DNA from: a marine group bacterium Sva0996 bin134
GTDB lineage: Bacteria > Actinomycetota > Acidimicrobiia > Acidimicrobiales > Bin134
DNA length: 49,024 nucleotides
Reading direction: 5' to 3'
Assembly: GCA_002239105.1 (NCBI GenBank)
Contig: MPNQ01000023.1
Location: forward strand, 1-49,024
The position numbers and the translations under genes are program-made. The notes beneath the pieces were generated by a model. It saw only the letters and a list, made by a program, of their open reading frames with translations. It did not search any database and was not told the origin of the DNA. Shown here piece after piece: positions 16,659-24,439 of the stretch. Positions within the stretch are counted from its first letter, which is position 1, and every line of letters starts with the position of its first letter.

Positions 16659-17802
16659 TCGCACCCCAGACGGCGAGGGTTTCTGGTGTGTGAGCACCCA
16701 CGAGTTGGTGGTGGAGGTGTTCCGCAACCCCAAGACCTACTCCAGCCACACCGGGGGCAGTCGCCCCTACGGAGGCACCACCATCAACGACATGGAGATG
16801 AGCGGGAAGCTCCTCAACATGATGGACGACCCGCGCCACCAGCGGATCCGGCAACTGGTGAACAAAGGATTCACCCCCAAGATGATCGGTCGAATTCGCG
16901 ACGATCTCGTCAACAGGTCCCACCAGATCCTCGACAGCGTGGCCCCCACCTCAGGTGAGAGGGGCGCATGCGACCTCGTGCTCGACGTGGCCGCTGAGCT
17001 GCCATTGCAGGCCATCTGCTTGCTCATGGACGTGCCCGACGAGGATCGGCACATGCTGTGCGAGTGGGTGGACATCACCTCGGAGACCTTCACTTTGGAG
17101 GAAATGCCCGACCAGCCCAGCGAAGCAGGCGTCAACATGTTCTTGTACGGCCAGCGCCTCATCCAAGAGCGCATCGAGAACCCGGGCGACGATCTTCTCT
17201 CGGTGGTCATCCACGGCGAACTCCCCGACCAGGATCCTTCTCGGCTTGACAGTGATGAGGTGGCCATGTTCTGGTCGCTGCTGTTCACCGCAGGTTCGGA
17301 GACCACCCGCAAAGCCATAGCCGGGGGCTTGTGGCAGCTGGTGAAGTCACCCGAGCAGCTGGTCCGGCTGACCGTCGACCGCTCGCTCATGGGAACGGCC
17401 ATCGAGGAGATCGTCCGATGGACGACGCCATCGGTTTACAAGCGACGCACCGCAACACAAGACACGGTGCTCGGCGGCCAAGCCATCCGAGCGGGCGAGA
17501 AGGTGGTGGTGTGGGAGATGTCGGCAAACCGGGATGGAGCAGTTTTTGACAGCCCGTTTGAGTTCCGCATCAACCGAAGTCCCAACAATCACTTGGGGTT
17601 CGGCCACGGGCCGCACTTCTGTTTGGGTGCCAATCTGGCGCGGTTGGAGATTGACGTGATGCTCAACACCATCTTGGACCGCTGGGCTGACGTTGAGATC
17701 GTCGGCGAGGCGACATGGACCCGCACAAACCGATTGAGCGGGCTCAAGACCCTGCCCGTCGAATTCAATGACCGGGCATATGGTCATACAACCACTGGCT
17801 AG
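16540..17802 (+). CDS. Cytochrome P450
   Basis: A 420-residue soluble bacterial P450 monooxygenase. The I-helix oxygen-binding motif is AGSETT (A251-T256), the K-helix is EEIVRW, and the haem-binding loop FGHGPHFCLG gives haem ligand C361. The pattern resembles actinobacterial CYP families such as CYP125/CYP142-like or other steroid/fatty-acid hydroxylases, but subfamily cannot be fixed by eye. The start is set by AGGAGG. It follows a hydroxyacid dehydrogenase and precedes a TauD-type dioxygenase by 6-12 nt, so all three are probably in one operon. Redox partners (ferredoxin, reductase) are not in the window. Confidence 0.9.
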   Translation: MAALDIPDLSSYQTFVNGFPHEAFIQLREQAPVWWHEPTDRTPDGEGFWCVSTHELVVEVFRNPKTYSSHTGGSRPYGGTTINDMEMSGKLLNMMDDPRHQRIRQLVNKGFTPKMIGRIRDDLVNRSHQILDSVAPTSGERGACDLVLDVAAELPLQAICLLMDVPDEDRHMLCEWVDITSETFTLEEMPDQPSEAGVNMFLYGQRLIQERIENPGDDLLSVVIHGELPDQDPSRLDSDEVAMFWSLLFTAGSETTRKAIAGGLWQLVKSPEQLVRLTVDRSLMGTAIEEIVRWTTPSVYKRRTATQDTVLGGQAIRAGEKVVVWEMSANRDGAVFDSPFEFRINRSPNNHLGFGHGPHFCLGANLARLEIDVMLNTILDRWADVEIVGEATWTRTNRLSGLKTLPVEFNDRAYGHTTTG

Positions 17803-17814
17803 AGTCCCTTGACC

Positions 17815-18585
17815 ATGGAGATTCGGCGTCTGGCGTGGGCATTGGGGGTGGAGGTGCTCGGGCTCGATCTGACCATCGGGATCACGGACCGCGACTTTGC
17901 CGACGTGCGCGACGCGCTGCATGAAAGCGGGGTCATCTGCATCCGCGGTCAGGGAGCGATGACCCCTGAAGACCAGCTCGCCTTTGCCGCCGAGTGGGGA
18001 GATATCTCAATCCATCCCTATGTGCCGTCCATCGAGGGATACCCGGGGATCATGAAGATCTACGACCCAAACCCCATCACCCAGACTTGGCATTCCGACT
18101 CTACCCACATGAGCGACCCGCACGCCTACACCCTGCTGCTGGCCCGTGTCTTGCCCGCCGTGGGCGGTGACACGATGTTTGCCAGCGCCGTCAAGGCGTT
18201 CGAGTCGTTGTCACCCGGATTACAGGCGATGCTCCGTACCCTTTCCGCCGTTCACGAGGGCACCAGCCTGGCCGCCGACGCCGGGTTGGACCACGATGCG
18301 GTTGTGGCAATCCATCCGGTGGTAAGGGCCCATCCCGACACCGGTGCCGAAGCGCTTTTCGTCAACGACAACTACGTGACCCGAATCGATGGGTGGACCC
18401 CAGAGGAGAGCCAACCCTTGTTGGAATATCTCTACGGTGCAATCGGGCGCTACGAGAACACCTATCGACACCGCTGGCGCGACGGCGACCTGGTGATCTG
18501 GGACAATCGGTCTACCCAACATGCCGTCGTTGGAGATGTGACCGGTGAGGAGCGAGTGCTCCATAGGGTCACCATCGCCAGCTAG
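17815..18585 (+). CDS. TauD/TfdA-family Fe(II)/2-oxoglutarate dioxygenase
   Basis: A 256-residue non-haem iron oxygenase. The 2-His-1-carboxylate site is H93, D95 (WHSDSTH) and H236 (TQHAVVGD), and an arginine in the final LHRVTI strand would bind 2-oxoglutarate. Other family segments are GDTMFASAVKAFESL and FVNDNYVTRI. Family members hydroxylate taurine, aryloxyacetates, alkyl sulfates or carnitine precursors; the substrate here is unknown. ATG at 17815 is used; a TTG six bases upstream (17809) is equally possible. It probably shares a transcript with the P450. It ends 4 nt from the convergent acyl-CoA dehydrogenase. Confidence 0.85.
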   Translation: MEIRRLAWALGVEVLGLDLTIGITDRDFADVRDALHESGVICIRGQGAMTPEDQLAFAAEWGDISIHPYVPSIEGYPGIMKIYDPNPITQTWHSDSTHMSDPHAYTLLLARVLPAVGGDTMFASAVKAFESLSPGLQAMLRTLSAVHEGTSLAADAGLDHDAVVAIHPVVRAHPDTGAEALFVNDNYVTRIDGWTPEESQPLLEYLYGAIGRYENTYRHRWRDGDLVIWDNRSTQHAVVGDVTGEERVLHRVTIAS

Positions 18586-18589
18586 CCCA

Positions 18590-20167
18590 TCACTCGGTCA
18601 AACGGGCCAACCGATCCAGGTGCTCGGCAGTGGAGCCTCCCCGGGCCTGGGCTGCCCAGGCCCGGCGAGTGAACGTCGCAAGATAGTGGTCGTCGTAGTA
18701 ACCGTCGGCGCCGTGCAACTGATGGGCGCCGGCCAGAACATCTAGCAAGGCCTCGTTGGCCGCCACCTTGGCCGCCGACACCAGATAGTCGTGCTGGGCA
18801 CCGGCAGGGGAGAGGGCGGCCTCCGCCGCGGTGAGTTCCATGGCCTCAACCGCGATGGCCATATCCACGAAGCGATGGCGGGCCGCCTGAAAGTCTCCCA
18901 CCTGCTTCCCGTACAACGGCCGCCGGAGGGCATGCTGGGCGGTCAAGGCCAAGACTTGGCGGGCTTGCGCCGCCTGTTCGGCGCAAGCGGAAAGAACAGG
19001 GTCATTGGGGGTCGCAGCCGGGGGAGCGGCCGCCGACAGGTCGCGGTTCAACAGTTCTGACGCAATCATGTCTCGGTGGGTCTCGTTCGCTCCGACCGAC
19101 AAGGAGGGGTGAATGGCCTCAAGGGCGTCATAGGCATAAGGAGGACCGTCCTCAGCCATCGGAGTCCATTCGGCTTCGTCCTGCCCCGCACTTGATAGCG
19201 CCGTGCGGGCAATGTCCTGGAGAAGCTCAGTAGATGCCACCTTGACCACAGATGCCTCATAGCCAATGGGCCGGCCAGCCTCCTCGAAGTCGATCAGCCT
19301 CTGACAGAAGGCCCGGACTCGAGCCGCGGCCGCGTGCAGCCTGGCTCGCTCCGGCGGGGAAACTCCTGCTGGGAGCCGCTGCAACCACTGCTCGATCCAT
19401 CCGTAGTGGGCCAAAGAGCCTCGTTCCGCGGCTACAGCGGCCATCACCTGCGACCATCCCTCGCCAACCTCGCCCAGCACGCAGTCGTCACCGAGTCGCA
19501 CCTGGAGGAGGTTGATTTCGCCGAGAGTCCAGTGATTGATGGTGGGCCTTCGCTTTACATCAACCCCGGGCGCATCCAGGGGAACCAAGAACATGGTCAT
19601 CGACGAGCGGGCACTTCCCTTGGGATCAGTCACGGCCAACACCACGGCCACGTCGGCCTTGTGGGCTCCCGTAACGTGCGATTTGGTTCCCGCAAGCACC
19701 CAACCGCCAGAGTCCCTCACTCCGGTGGTGGAGATGGCCGCCAGGTCGTTGCCGGCACCGGCCTCGCTATAAGCGATGGCGCCCAAGATCTCTCCCGAGA
19801 CCATTGGCGCTAGCCATTGGTTCTTCTGGGCTTGGCTCCCGAAGCGTGTGAGCACAGACCCGCACAGTGTCACGCCGGTGTCGATGGACGGTGCCCCGTG
19901 GAAGGCGGCCTCCAAGTCGTACACGTGCTTCCAGGCTCGCGACCGACCTCCACCGCCGTCGGCCACCGGCAATGACACGGCCAGCATGTCCCGGTTAGCA
20001 GCCTCCATCTGGTGGCGTCGCTCGAAGTCCAGATCGAGGCCGGTCAGATCGGTGGGATCGACGTGCTCGGCCACGTTGTCCGATGCCATTTCGGCAGCCA
20101 AGAAATCTCTGATCTCGCGGCGCCACTGGGCCAACTCTGGGCTTAGTCGGAGTTCAGTTAGCCGCAT
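18590..20167 (-). CDS. Acyl-CoA dehydrogenase-like protein
   Basis: A 525-residue flavoprotein of the acyl-CoA dehydrogenase superfamily. The FAD/substrate region IAYSEAGAGNDLAAISTTGV (about 136-155) and the WVLAGTKSHVTGAHKADV segment are typical. It is longer than a standard 380-400-residue enzyme because of an inserted or extended helical region after about residue 330 (EWTPMAEDGPPYAYDALEAIHPSLS), then a further C-terminal helical bundle ending ADGYYDDHYLATF. The usual catalytic glutamate position is not obvious in the C-terminal half. It might be an FadE-like subunit of the heteromeric type used in sterol side-chain degradation. ATG at 20167 preferred to a TTG six bases upstream. Confidence 0.78.
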   Translation of the reverse strand: MRLTELRLSPELAQWRREIRDFLAAEMASDNVAEHVDPTDLTGLDLDFERRHQMEAANRDMLAVSLPVADGGGGRSRAWKHVYDLEAAFHGAPSIDTGVTLCGSVLTRFGSQAQKNQWLAPMVSGEILGAIAYSEAGAGNDLAAISTTGVRDSGGWVLAGTKSHVTGAHKADVAVVLAVTDPKGSARSSMTMFLVPLDAPGVDVKRRPTINHWTLGEINLLQVRLGDDCVLGEVGEGWSQVMAAVAAERGSLAHYGWIEQWLQRLPAGVSPPERARLHAAAARVRAFCQRLIDFEEAGRPIGYEASVVKVASTELLQDIARTALSSAGQDEAEWTPMAEDGPPYAYDALEAIHPSLSVGANETHRDMIASELLNRDLSAAAPPAATPNDPVLSACAEQAAQARQVLALTAQHALRRPLYGKQVGDFQAARHRFVDMAIAVEAMELTAAEAALSPAGAQHDYLVSAAKVAANEALLDVLAGAHQLHGADGYYDDHYLATFTRRAWAAQARGGSTAEHLDRLARLTE

Positions 20168-20191
20168 TACCAACCGGGGCCGGATGCCGGG

Positions 20192-20662
20192 TCAGCAGTC
20201 GGCGCAGTGGCCGTGAAGGTCGAGGCTGTGATGGATGGGAGTGAATCCGGATTGGGATGCAATGTCAGACAGACTCTGGTCCACAAGGAGTTCCACGTCG
20301 CTGCCAAGGTGAATGTCCTCGATAGAACCGCAGCGGATGCAGATTTGATGGTGGTGATGTCCCAGTAGGGGCTCGGCCAATTCGAAGTGCGTGTGGTCGC
20401 CTCCGGCGCTGAGCCTTCTGATGACTCCGCTCCGAACCAACACGTCAAGGTTGCGGTACGCCGAACTCTGGGCGAGGTCTGGGTCGGCGGCCACGATGTC
20501 TGGCAGCGTCATCGGCTGGTTGGCCAGGGCCAGCACCTCAATCAGTTGTCTTCGGCCAGAGGTGTAGCGATGCTCCTGTCGTGCCAATCTGGCCCCAATT
20601 TGCAGGTGCATTTCCGCCAGATAGTCCTCATCGCCGGGTACGGGAAGCGATTCCGCAGTCAT
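20192..20662 (-). CDS. zur: Fur-family metalloregulator, probably zinc-sensing (Zur)
   Basis: A 156-residue Fur-superfamily repressor. A winged helix (LPDIVAADPDLAQSSAYRNL) is followed by a dimerisation domain with histidine-rich HHHHQICIRCG. Four cysteines in two CxxC pairs (C108/C111 and C153/C156) would form the structural zinc site. It is divergent from znuA across a gap with a perfect inverted repeat, so autoregulation and control of zinc uptake are likely. Assignment as Zur rather than Fur is from the neighbouring znuA/znuB and His-rich genes, not from any single residue. Confidence 0.82.
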   Translation of the reverse strand: MTAESLPVPGDEDYLAEMHLQIGARLARQEHRYTSGRRQLIEVLALANQPMTLPDIVAADPDLAQSSAYRNLDVLVRSGVIRRLSAGGDHTHFELAEPLLGHHHHQICIRCGSIEDIHLGSDVELLVDQSLSDIASQSGFTPIHHSLDLHGHCADC

Positions 20663-20691
20663 CTGGGTTCAGTATTCCACTAGATGCTTGC

Positions 20692-20706
20692 GAATGACAC
20701 TCATTC
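20692..20706. promoter_or_regulatory. Inverted repeat, candidate Zur operator
   Basis: GAATGA-CAC-TCATTC, a perfect 6-3-6 inverted repeat, lies in the 50-bp gap between the Zur-like gene and znuA. A second Zur-box-like stretch, TGAGAACGATTATTGAT at 20726-20742, falls within the first codons of znuA as annotated; if real, it may mean znuA begins later or is repressed from within. Confidence 0.45.
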
Positions 20707-20712
20707 CCAAAT

Positions 20713-21702
20713 ATGTTAACGGGAGTGAGAACGATTATTGATACCAAAAGTGTCGGCGTCCGTGCCATAACCGTCGTGGCTGCACTGGCTTTGCTGGTCT
20801 CGGGGTGCGGGAATGACGACGACGCTGCCTCCGATGGTTCACCGACGATAATGGCAACCACCTCCATCTGGGCCGACATAGTGGCCAACGTGGCTTGCGA
20901 TGGCCAGGCAGAGGTGATCACCCTCATTCCTCCAGGCGGTGACCCCCATGCATTCCAACCCTCGCTGCAGGATCGGGGCCGCATGGAAAGCGCCGTAATG
21001 ATTGTGGCCAATGGTCTCGAACTTGAAGAAGGACTGGAAGACACCCTCGAAGCGGTCGAGGAAGCCGGCACACCCGTGTTCCATATGGCTGACCACATCG
21101 AAACCATTGGATTCGCCCCAGGTATGGAATTGGAGCACGAGGGCGAAGAAGAGGACGAGGAAGAGCACCATGGTGGAGACGATCCCCACGTGTGGTTCGA
21201 TCCGATCCGGGTTGCCGATGCGCTTCTTCCGCTCAGCGAGGCTCTGGCGGCACAGGGAGGTCTCGACTCCGGTGCGCTAAGCGCCTGTGTAACCAAGTAC
21301 CGGGGAGAGTTGGTCGCACTCGACGACGAGGTCGCTGGTATCCTGGCGCCTCTTCCCCACGATGAGCGCCTGATGCTTACCAACCACGATGCCCTCGGCT
21401 ACTTCGCCAACCGTTATGAGTTTGAGTTGGTCGGGACGGTAATTCCCGGCGGCACGTCCATAGGAGAGGCTAACCCGGCAGAACTACAGGAGCTCGTCGG
21501 TCTGATCGGTCAGACTGGTGTGCCGGCAATCTTCGCCGAATCCTCACACAGCTCCGATGATGCCGAAGCGCTGGCCCGGCAGGCCGGTGTCGATGTCGTC
21601 GTCCTGGATACCGGATCTCTGGGTCCATCGGGAAGCGGTTCTGACACCTACCTTGGTTTCATGCGCTCCAACGCGCAGAAGATTGCCGACGCCCTCGGGT
21701 GA
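20713..21702 (+). CDS. znuA: Zinc ABC transporter substrate-binding lipoprotein (ZnuA-like)
   Basis: A 329-residue cluster A-I binding protein. The signal has lipobox VSGC with lipidated C32. Metal ligands are expected from HAFQPS (about residue 78), the acidic histidine loop EHEGEEEDEEEHHGGDDPH (about 139-157) typical of zinc-specific ZnuA, the HVWFDP motif at its end, and histidines in the C-terminal lobe (ESSHSSDD). It delivers zinc to the ZnuB channel encoded 36 nt downstream. Start choice is uncertain: no Shine-Dalgarno precedes ATG 20713, and a GTG in frame at 20725 is possible. Confidence 0.87.
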   Translation: MLTGVRTIIDTKSVGVRAITVVAALALLVSGCGNDDDAASDGSPTIMATTSIWADIVANVACDGQAEVITLIPPGGDPHAFQPSLQDRGRMESAVMIVANGLELEEGLEDTLEAVEEAGTPVFHMADHIETIGFAPGMELEHEGEEEDEEEHHGGDDPHVWFDPIRVADALLPLSEALAAQGGLDSGALSACVTKYRGELVALDDEVAGILAPLPHDERLMLTNHDALGYFANRYEFELVGTVIPGGTSIGEANPAELQELVGLIGQTGVPAIFAESSHSSDDAEALARQAGVDVVVLDTGSLGPSGSGSDTYLGFMRSNAQKIADALG

Positions 21703-21738
21703 CGTTGCCGTCGAAGGTTCACCACTAGGGATCCCGCC

Positions 21739-22602
21739 ATGGAGTTTCTGACCAGTCCGATCGACTGGTGGATCGAGCCTTTCGTCGACAACATCTTCAT
21801 GCGCAATGCCCTGTGGTCGGGGCTGCTGGCGGTGCTGGCCACATCCACGGTTGGAACATGGGTGGTACTTCGGGGGATGAGCTTCTTCGGTGAGGCTTTG
21901 GCCCATGGGGTGCTACCAGGGTTGGCCATCGCCTTTATTCTCGGGGGTGATACGACGTTGGGGGCGCTGATTGCCGCGCTGGCCATGGTTTCCGGCATCA
22001 ACCTAATCCGCAACTACTCCCCATTACCCGACGACAGCTCCATCGGTTTGCTTTACGTGGGTTTCTTGGCCTTAGCAGTAGTGATCATGTCCAGCAGCTC
22101 GGGCGCTTACGCGGGCGATCTCGGCCGATTCTTGTTCGGCTCCATAACCGGGGTAACCAACAGTGACCTCATTCGCCAGTTGATCATCGCCGGAGTCGTG
22201 TTGCTGGGAGTGGTGTTCTTCCACCGGGCGTTCCTGGTGATGACCTTCGATGAAGCCCAGGCTCAGCTGATGGGACTCCGACCCCGCCTGACCCACGCCG
22301 CTCTGTTGGCGCTGTTGGCCATCTCCATCGTGGCGTCGTTCCAGGCGGTGGGAAACCTGCTGGTGTTCGCCTTCTTGGTGGCCCCCCCGTCCACTGCGGC
22401 CATGTTGGTACGCCGGATTCCCGCCATCATGACCACCGCGGTCCTCCTCGGCACGGTATCGGTGGTGGTCGGTCTGCTAATCAGCTACCACCACGACACC
22501 GCGGCCGGGGCCACCATGGCCCTGGGCACGGTGATCCTATTCTTGATGGCACTGACAATTAGGAGCCTCGTCAGCTCCTACAAAGTCAGGCTGGCGGCTT
22601 AG
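21739..22602 (+). CDS. znuB: Zinc/manganese ABC transporter permease (ZnuB-like)
   Basis: A 287-residue integral membrane permease of the ABC-3 family with about eight or nine hydrophobic segments, including MSFFGEALAHGVLPGLAIAF near the N-terminus and the SFQAVGNLLVFAFLVAPPSTA stretch typical of ZnuB/MntB. It partners ZnuA just upstream. No znuC ATPase lies before, between or after the two genes: after znuB comes a convergent CDF exporter. The ATPase must be encoded elsewhere if the transporter is active. Confidence 0.86.
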   Translation: MEFLTSPIDWWIEPFVDNIFMRNALWSGLLAVLATSTVGTWVVLRGMSFFGEALAHGVLPGLAIAFILGGDTTLGALIAALAMVSGINLIRNYSPLPDDSSIGLLYVGFLALAVVIMSSSSGAYAGDLGRFLFGSITGVTNSDLIRQLIIAGVVLLGVVFFHRAFLVMTFDEAQAQLMGLRPRLTHAALLALLAISIVASFQAVGNLLVFAFLVAPPSTAAMLVRRIPAIMTTAVLLGTVSVVVGLLISYHHDTAAGATMALGTVILFLMALTIRSLVSSYKVRLAA

Positions 22603-22633
22603 AGCCTGCGCGAAATCTGACCGCCCAACGTAT

Positions 22634-22652
22634 GTGACCTGTGGATGGTCAC
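22634..22652. terminator. Hairpin between convergent znuB and CDF genes
   Basis: GTGACC and GGTCAC form a perfect 6-bp stem with a 7-base loop in the 66-bp convergent gap. There is no long T tract. It may end transcripts from both sides. Confidence 0.4.
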
Positions 22653-22668
22653 TTGTCCCCGCCGCCCC

Positions 22669-23859
22669 TTAGTGGGAATGCATGAGGAAGCTGGCAAGCT
22701 TGGACCGCTTGCGGATCTCCCGTTCCGTCGCCATCAGATGGTCAACGTGGTGGTTCTCCTGGTCGCAGCCCTCCACTGAGTGCTCAAGCTGGATGGTGGT
22801 GTGATGGATTCCGTGGCGCTTCACCACTTCGCGGATGCTTCGCAGCTGGTTGTCTGAATCGAGAACATCCACAGCTGGATCGGCCAGCACATGGGCGGTC
22901 ATCGATAGGTAGCCCGATGAGATCGTCCTCACATGGACATCGTGGACAATGGTCACTCCGTCCACTTCCTCGATCTCGTGGCACAGTTTGTAGACGTCCA
23001 CGTTCTCAGGGGTGCCGTCGATCAGTACGTGGAACACCTCGGATACGAGGTTCCAAGAGCTGAAGAGGATGAGCACGCCGATGAACATGCTGAGGATCGG
23101 GTCGACGATGTCCCAGCCCACGGTGATGATGAAGATTCCCGACACCACCACGGCCACCGAACCCAGCAGGTCGGCTAGAACGTGCTGGAAGGCGCCTTCC
23201 ACATTCAGGCTGTGTCCCGACTGGCGGTGCAGTACGAAGGCCACCAAGACATTGATTGCTAGGCCGGCTGCGCCGACGCCGAGCATGAGCCCGCCCTCTA
23301 CATGGGTGTCTCCGTCGAATCTTCGAATGGCCTCGTAGAAGATCCATCCCACGATCACCCATAGAGACAGCGCATTGAACATGGCGGCCAGAATCTCGGT
23401 TCGGTAGAAGCCGAAAGTCCGACGGTGCGATGTCGGCCGGTCGGCCGCCCACATGGCGAACAGTGCTAAACCGATGGCCGCGCTGTCGGTGAGCATGTGC
23501 CCGGCGTCGGAGATCAGCGCCAAACTGCCCGACGCGAAACCGCCGATCACCTCGATCACCATGAAGGTGGTGGTCAGGGTGACCGCGGTGATCAGGCTCT
23601 TGCGGCTGGCTTCCCTTAGGTCGTGGTGGTGGTGATCGTGGTCGTGATCGTGTCCGTGGTCATGCCCGTGGTCATGATCGTGTCCGTGGTCGTGATCGTG
23701 TCCGTGGTCGTGATCGTGTCCGTGGTCGTGATCGTGTCCGTGGTCGTGATCGTGTCCGTGGTCGTGGTCATGCCCGTGGTCGTGAGCATGGTCGTGCCCG
23801 CAATCATCATCATGGTCATGGCCGTGATCATGGCCATGACCATGATCAGATTTGTCCAC
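22669..23859 (-). CDS. CDF-family metal (zinc) exporter with an extended His/Asp N-terminus
   Basis: A 396-residue cation-diffusion-facilitator protein exporting Zn(II) or Co(II) in exchange for protons. Residues 6-80 are almost only His, Asp and Gly, mostly repeated GHDHDH units. Six transmembrane segments follow; the transport site has D118/H121/D125 (SDAGHMLTD) and the later HVLAD pair. The C-terminal domain (about 290-390) is the usual cytoplasmic metal-sensing fold, ending HMHSH-like (FLMHSH). The start is GTG, overlapping the stop of the upstream His/Asp/Cys gene by one base (TAGTG), and no ribosome site is visible, so translation is probably coupled. The long His-rich N-tail is larger than in ZitB or CzcD and may capture metal. 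Confidence 0.88.
   Translation of the reverse strand: MDKSDHGHGHDHGHDHDDDCGHDHAHDHGHDHDHGHDHDHGHDHDHGHDHDHGHDHDHGHDHDHGHDHGHDHDHDHHHHDLREASRKSLITAVTLTTTFMVIEVIGGFASGSLALISDAGHMLTDSAAIGLALFAMWAADRPTSHRRTFGFYRTEILAAMFNALSLWVIVGWIFYEAIRRFDGDTHVEGGLMLGVGAAGLAINVLVAFVLHRQSGHSLNVEGAFQHVLADLLGSVAVVVSGIFIITVGWDIVDPILSMFIGVLILFSSWNLVSEVFHVLIDGTPENVDVYKLCHEIEEVDGVTIVHDVHVRTISSGYLSMTAHVLADPAVDVLDSDNQLRSIREVVKRHGIHHTTIQLEHSVEGCDQENHHVDHLMATEREIRKRSKLASFLMHSH
23668..23757 (-). repeat. 18-bp tandem repeat in the CDF N-terminus
   Basis: Four perfect 18-bp copies (23686-23757) and one with a single mismatch (23668-23685) encode GHDHDH units. Degenerate copies continue on both sides. Each unit is in frame, so slippage would change the number of His-rich units without breaking the gene. 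Confidence 0.85.
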
Positions 23860-24191
23860 TAGGCCGCGTTACAGCACTCGTCGGTGTGGACGTGTACCGG
23901 GATATCGCAGTGATCTTCGTGGTCGGCGTGGCTGTGAACGGGGGTGTCGCAGTGATCTTCGTGGTCGGCGTGGCTGTGCTCGTCCGTATCGCAGTGATCG
24001 GCGTGGTCGGCGTGGGTGTGGCTGGCATCGTCGCAGTGTTCCGCGTGGTCGGCGTGGCCGTGCTCAGCCGTGTCGCAGTGATCGGCATGGTCGGCGTGGC
24101 CGTGCTCAGCCGTGTCGCAGTGATCGGCGTGGTCGGCGTGCGTGTGCTCCGGGTGGTCGTAACACGTATCAGTGTGAACATGGTCTGCCAT
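23859..24191 (-). CDS. Small His/Asp/Cys-repeat protein, probable metal-binding or buffering
   Basis: A 110-residue protein I cannot assign to a family. Residues 18-101 are six 14-residue repeats of the type HADHADHCDTAEHG, each with four histidines, one cysteine and several Asp/Glu. A short head (MADHVHTDTCYDHPEHT) and tail (HTDECCNAA) add more ligands. There is no signal peptide, so it should be cytoplasmic. A strong AAGGAG at 24197-24202 supports the ATG at 24191. It ends TAGTG with the CDF exporter gene, so the two are coupled. Binding of zinc or a similar metal, and delivery to the exporter, is inferred from composition and context. It could instead be a nickel or cobalt protein. The reverse strand also has open frames, but these lack ribosome sites. 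Confidence 0.75.
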   Translation of the reverse strand: MADHVHTDTCYDHPEHTHADHADHCDTAEHGHADHADHCDTAEHGHADHAEHCDDASHTHADHADHCDTDEHSHADHEDHCDTPVHSHADHEDHCDIPVHVHTDECCNAA

Positions 24192-24230
24192 GAGGACTCC
24201 TTAGGTAATGGACAAAGTGTTTCTCGGTAA

Positions 24231-24260
24231 ACCCTAGGCACAATCAATAGCTGTCATCAA
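24231..24260 (-). promoter_or_regulatory. Candidate sigma-70-type promoter for the His/Asp/Cys-repeat and CDF genes
   Basis: On the minus strand TTGATG (24255-24260) and TAGGGT (24231-24236) are separated by 18 bp. The predicted start is near 24224, giving an untranslated leader of about 33 nt that contains the AAGGAG site. Confidence 0.4.
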
Positions 24261-24333
24261 CCTTTCTTTATCATTGGTAATAGGACTAGTAATGGGACTC
24301 ATAACTAAACAATCCTTGCCTCTTATTACCCCT

Positions 24334-24432
24334 ATTCAACAACTCCAAAACCAACCAATTGCCTCAATTCAGCAGCTTCAACATCAATCAATAACCTCAA
24401 ATCAGAAGCTCCAGACCAGCCACCTATCCGCG
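24334..24432. repeat. Three imperfect 33-bp direct repeats upstream of the metal genes
   Basis: Units at 24334-24366, 24367-24399 and 24400-24432, the last more diverged. The first two differ mainly at third codon positions when read as plus-strand codons (peptide like IQQLQxQ). They lie in an AT-rich 248-bp gap unlike its surroundings. Function not known: decayed coding sequence, regulatory array or repeat expansion are possible. Confidence 0.6.
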
Positions 24433-24439
24433 CCCGCTC

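Noticed and set aside
23623..23862. Open frame opposite the CDF His-rich tail, and others opposite the His/Asp/Cys gene
   Set aside because: They are valine-rich mirror frames of low-complexity repeats with no ribosome site; the minus-strand genes have the recognisable protein and the strong AAGGAG.
23668..24191. Repeat arrays as a possible CRISPR
   Set aside because: Units are directly tandem with no unique spacers, are in frame, and encode His-rich protein.
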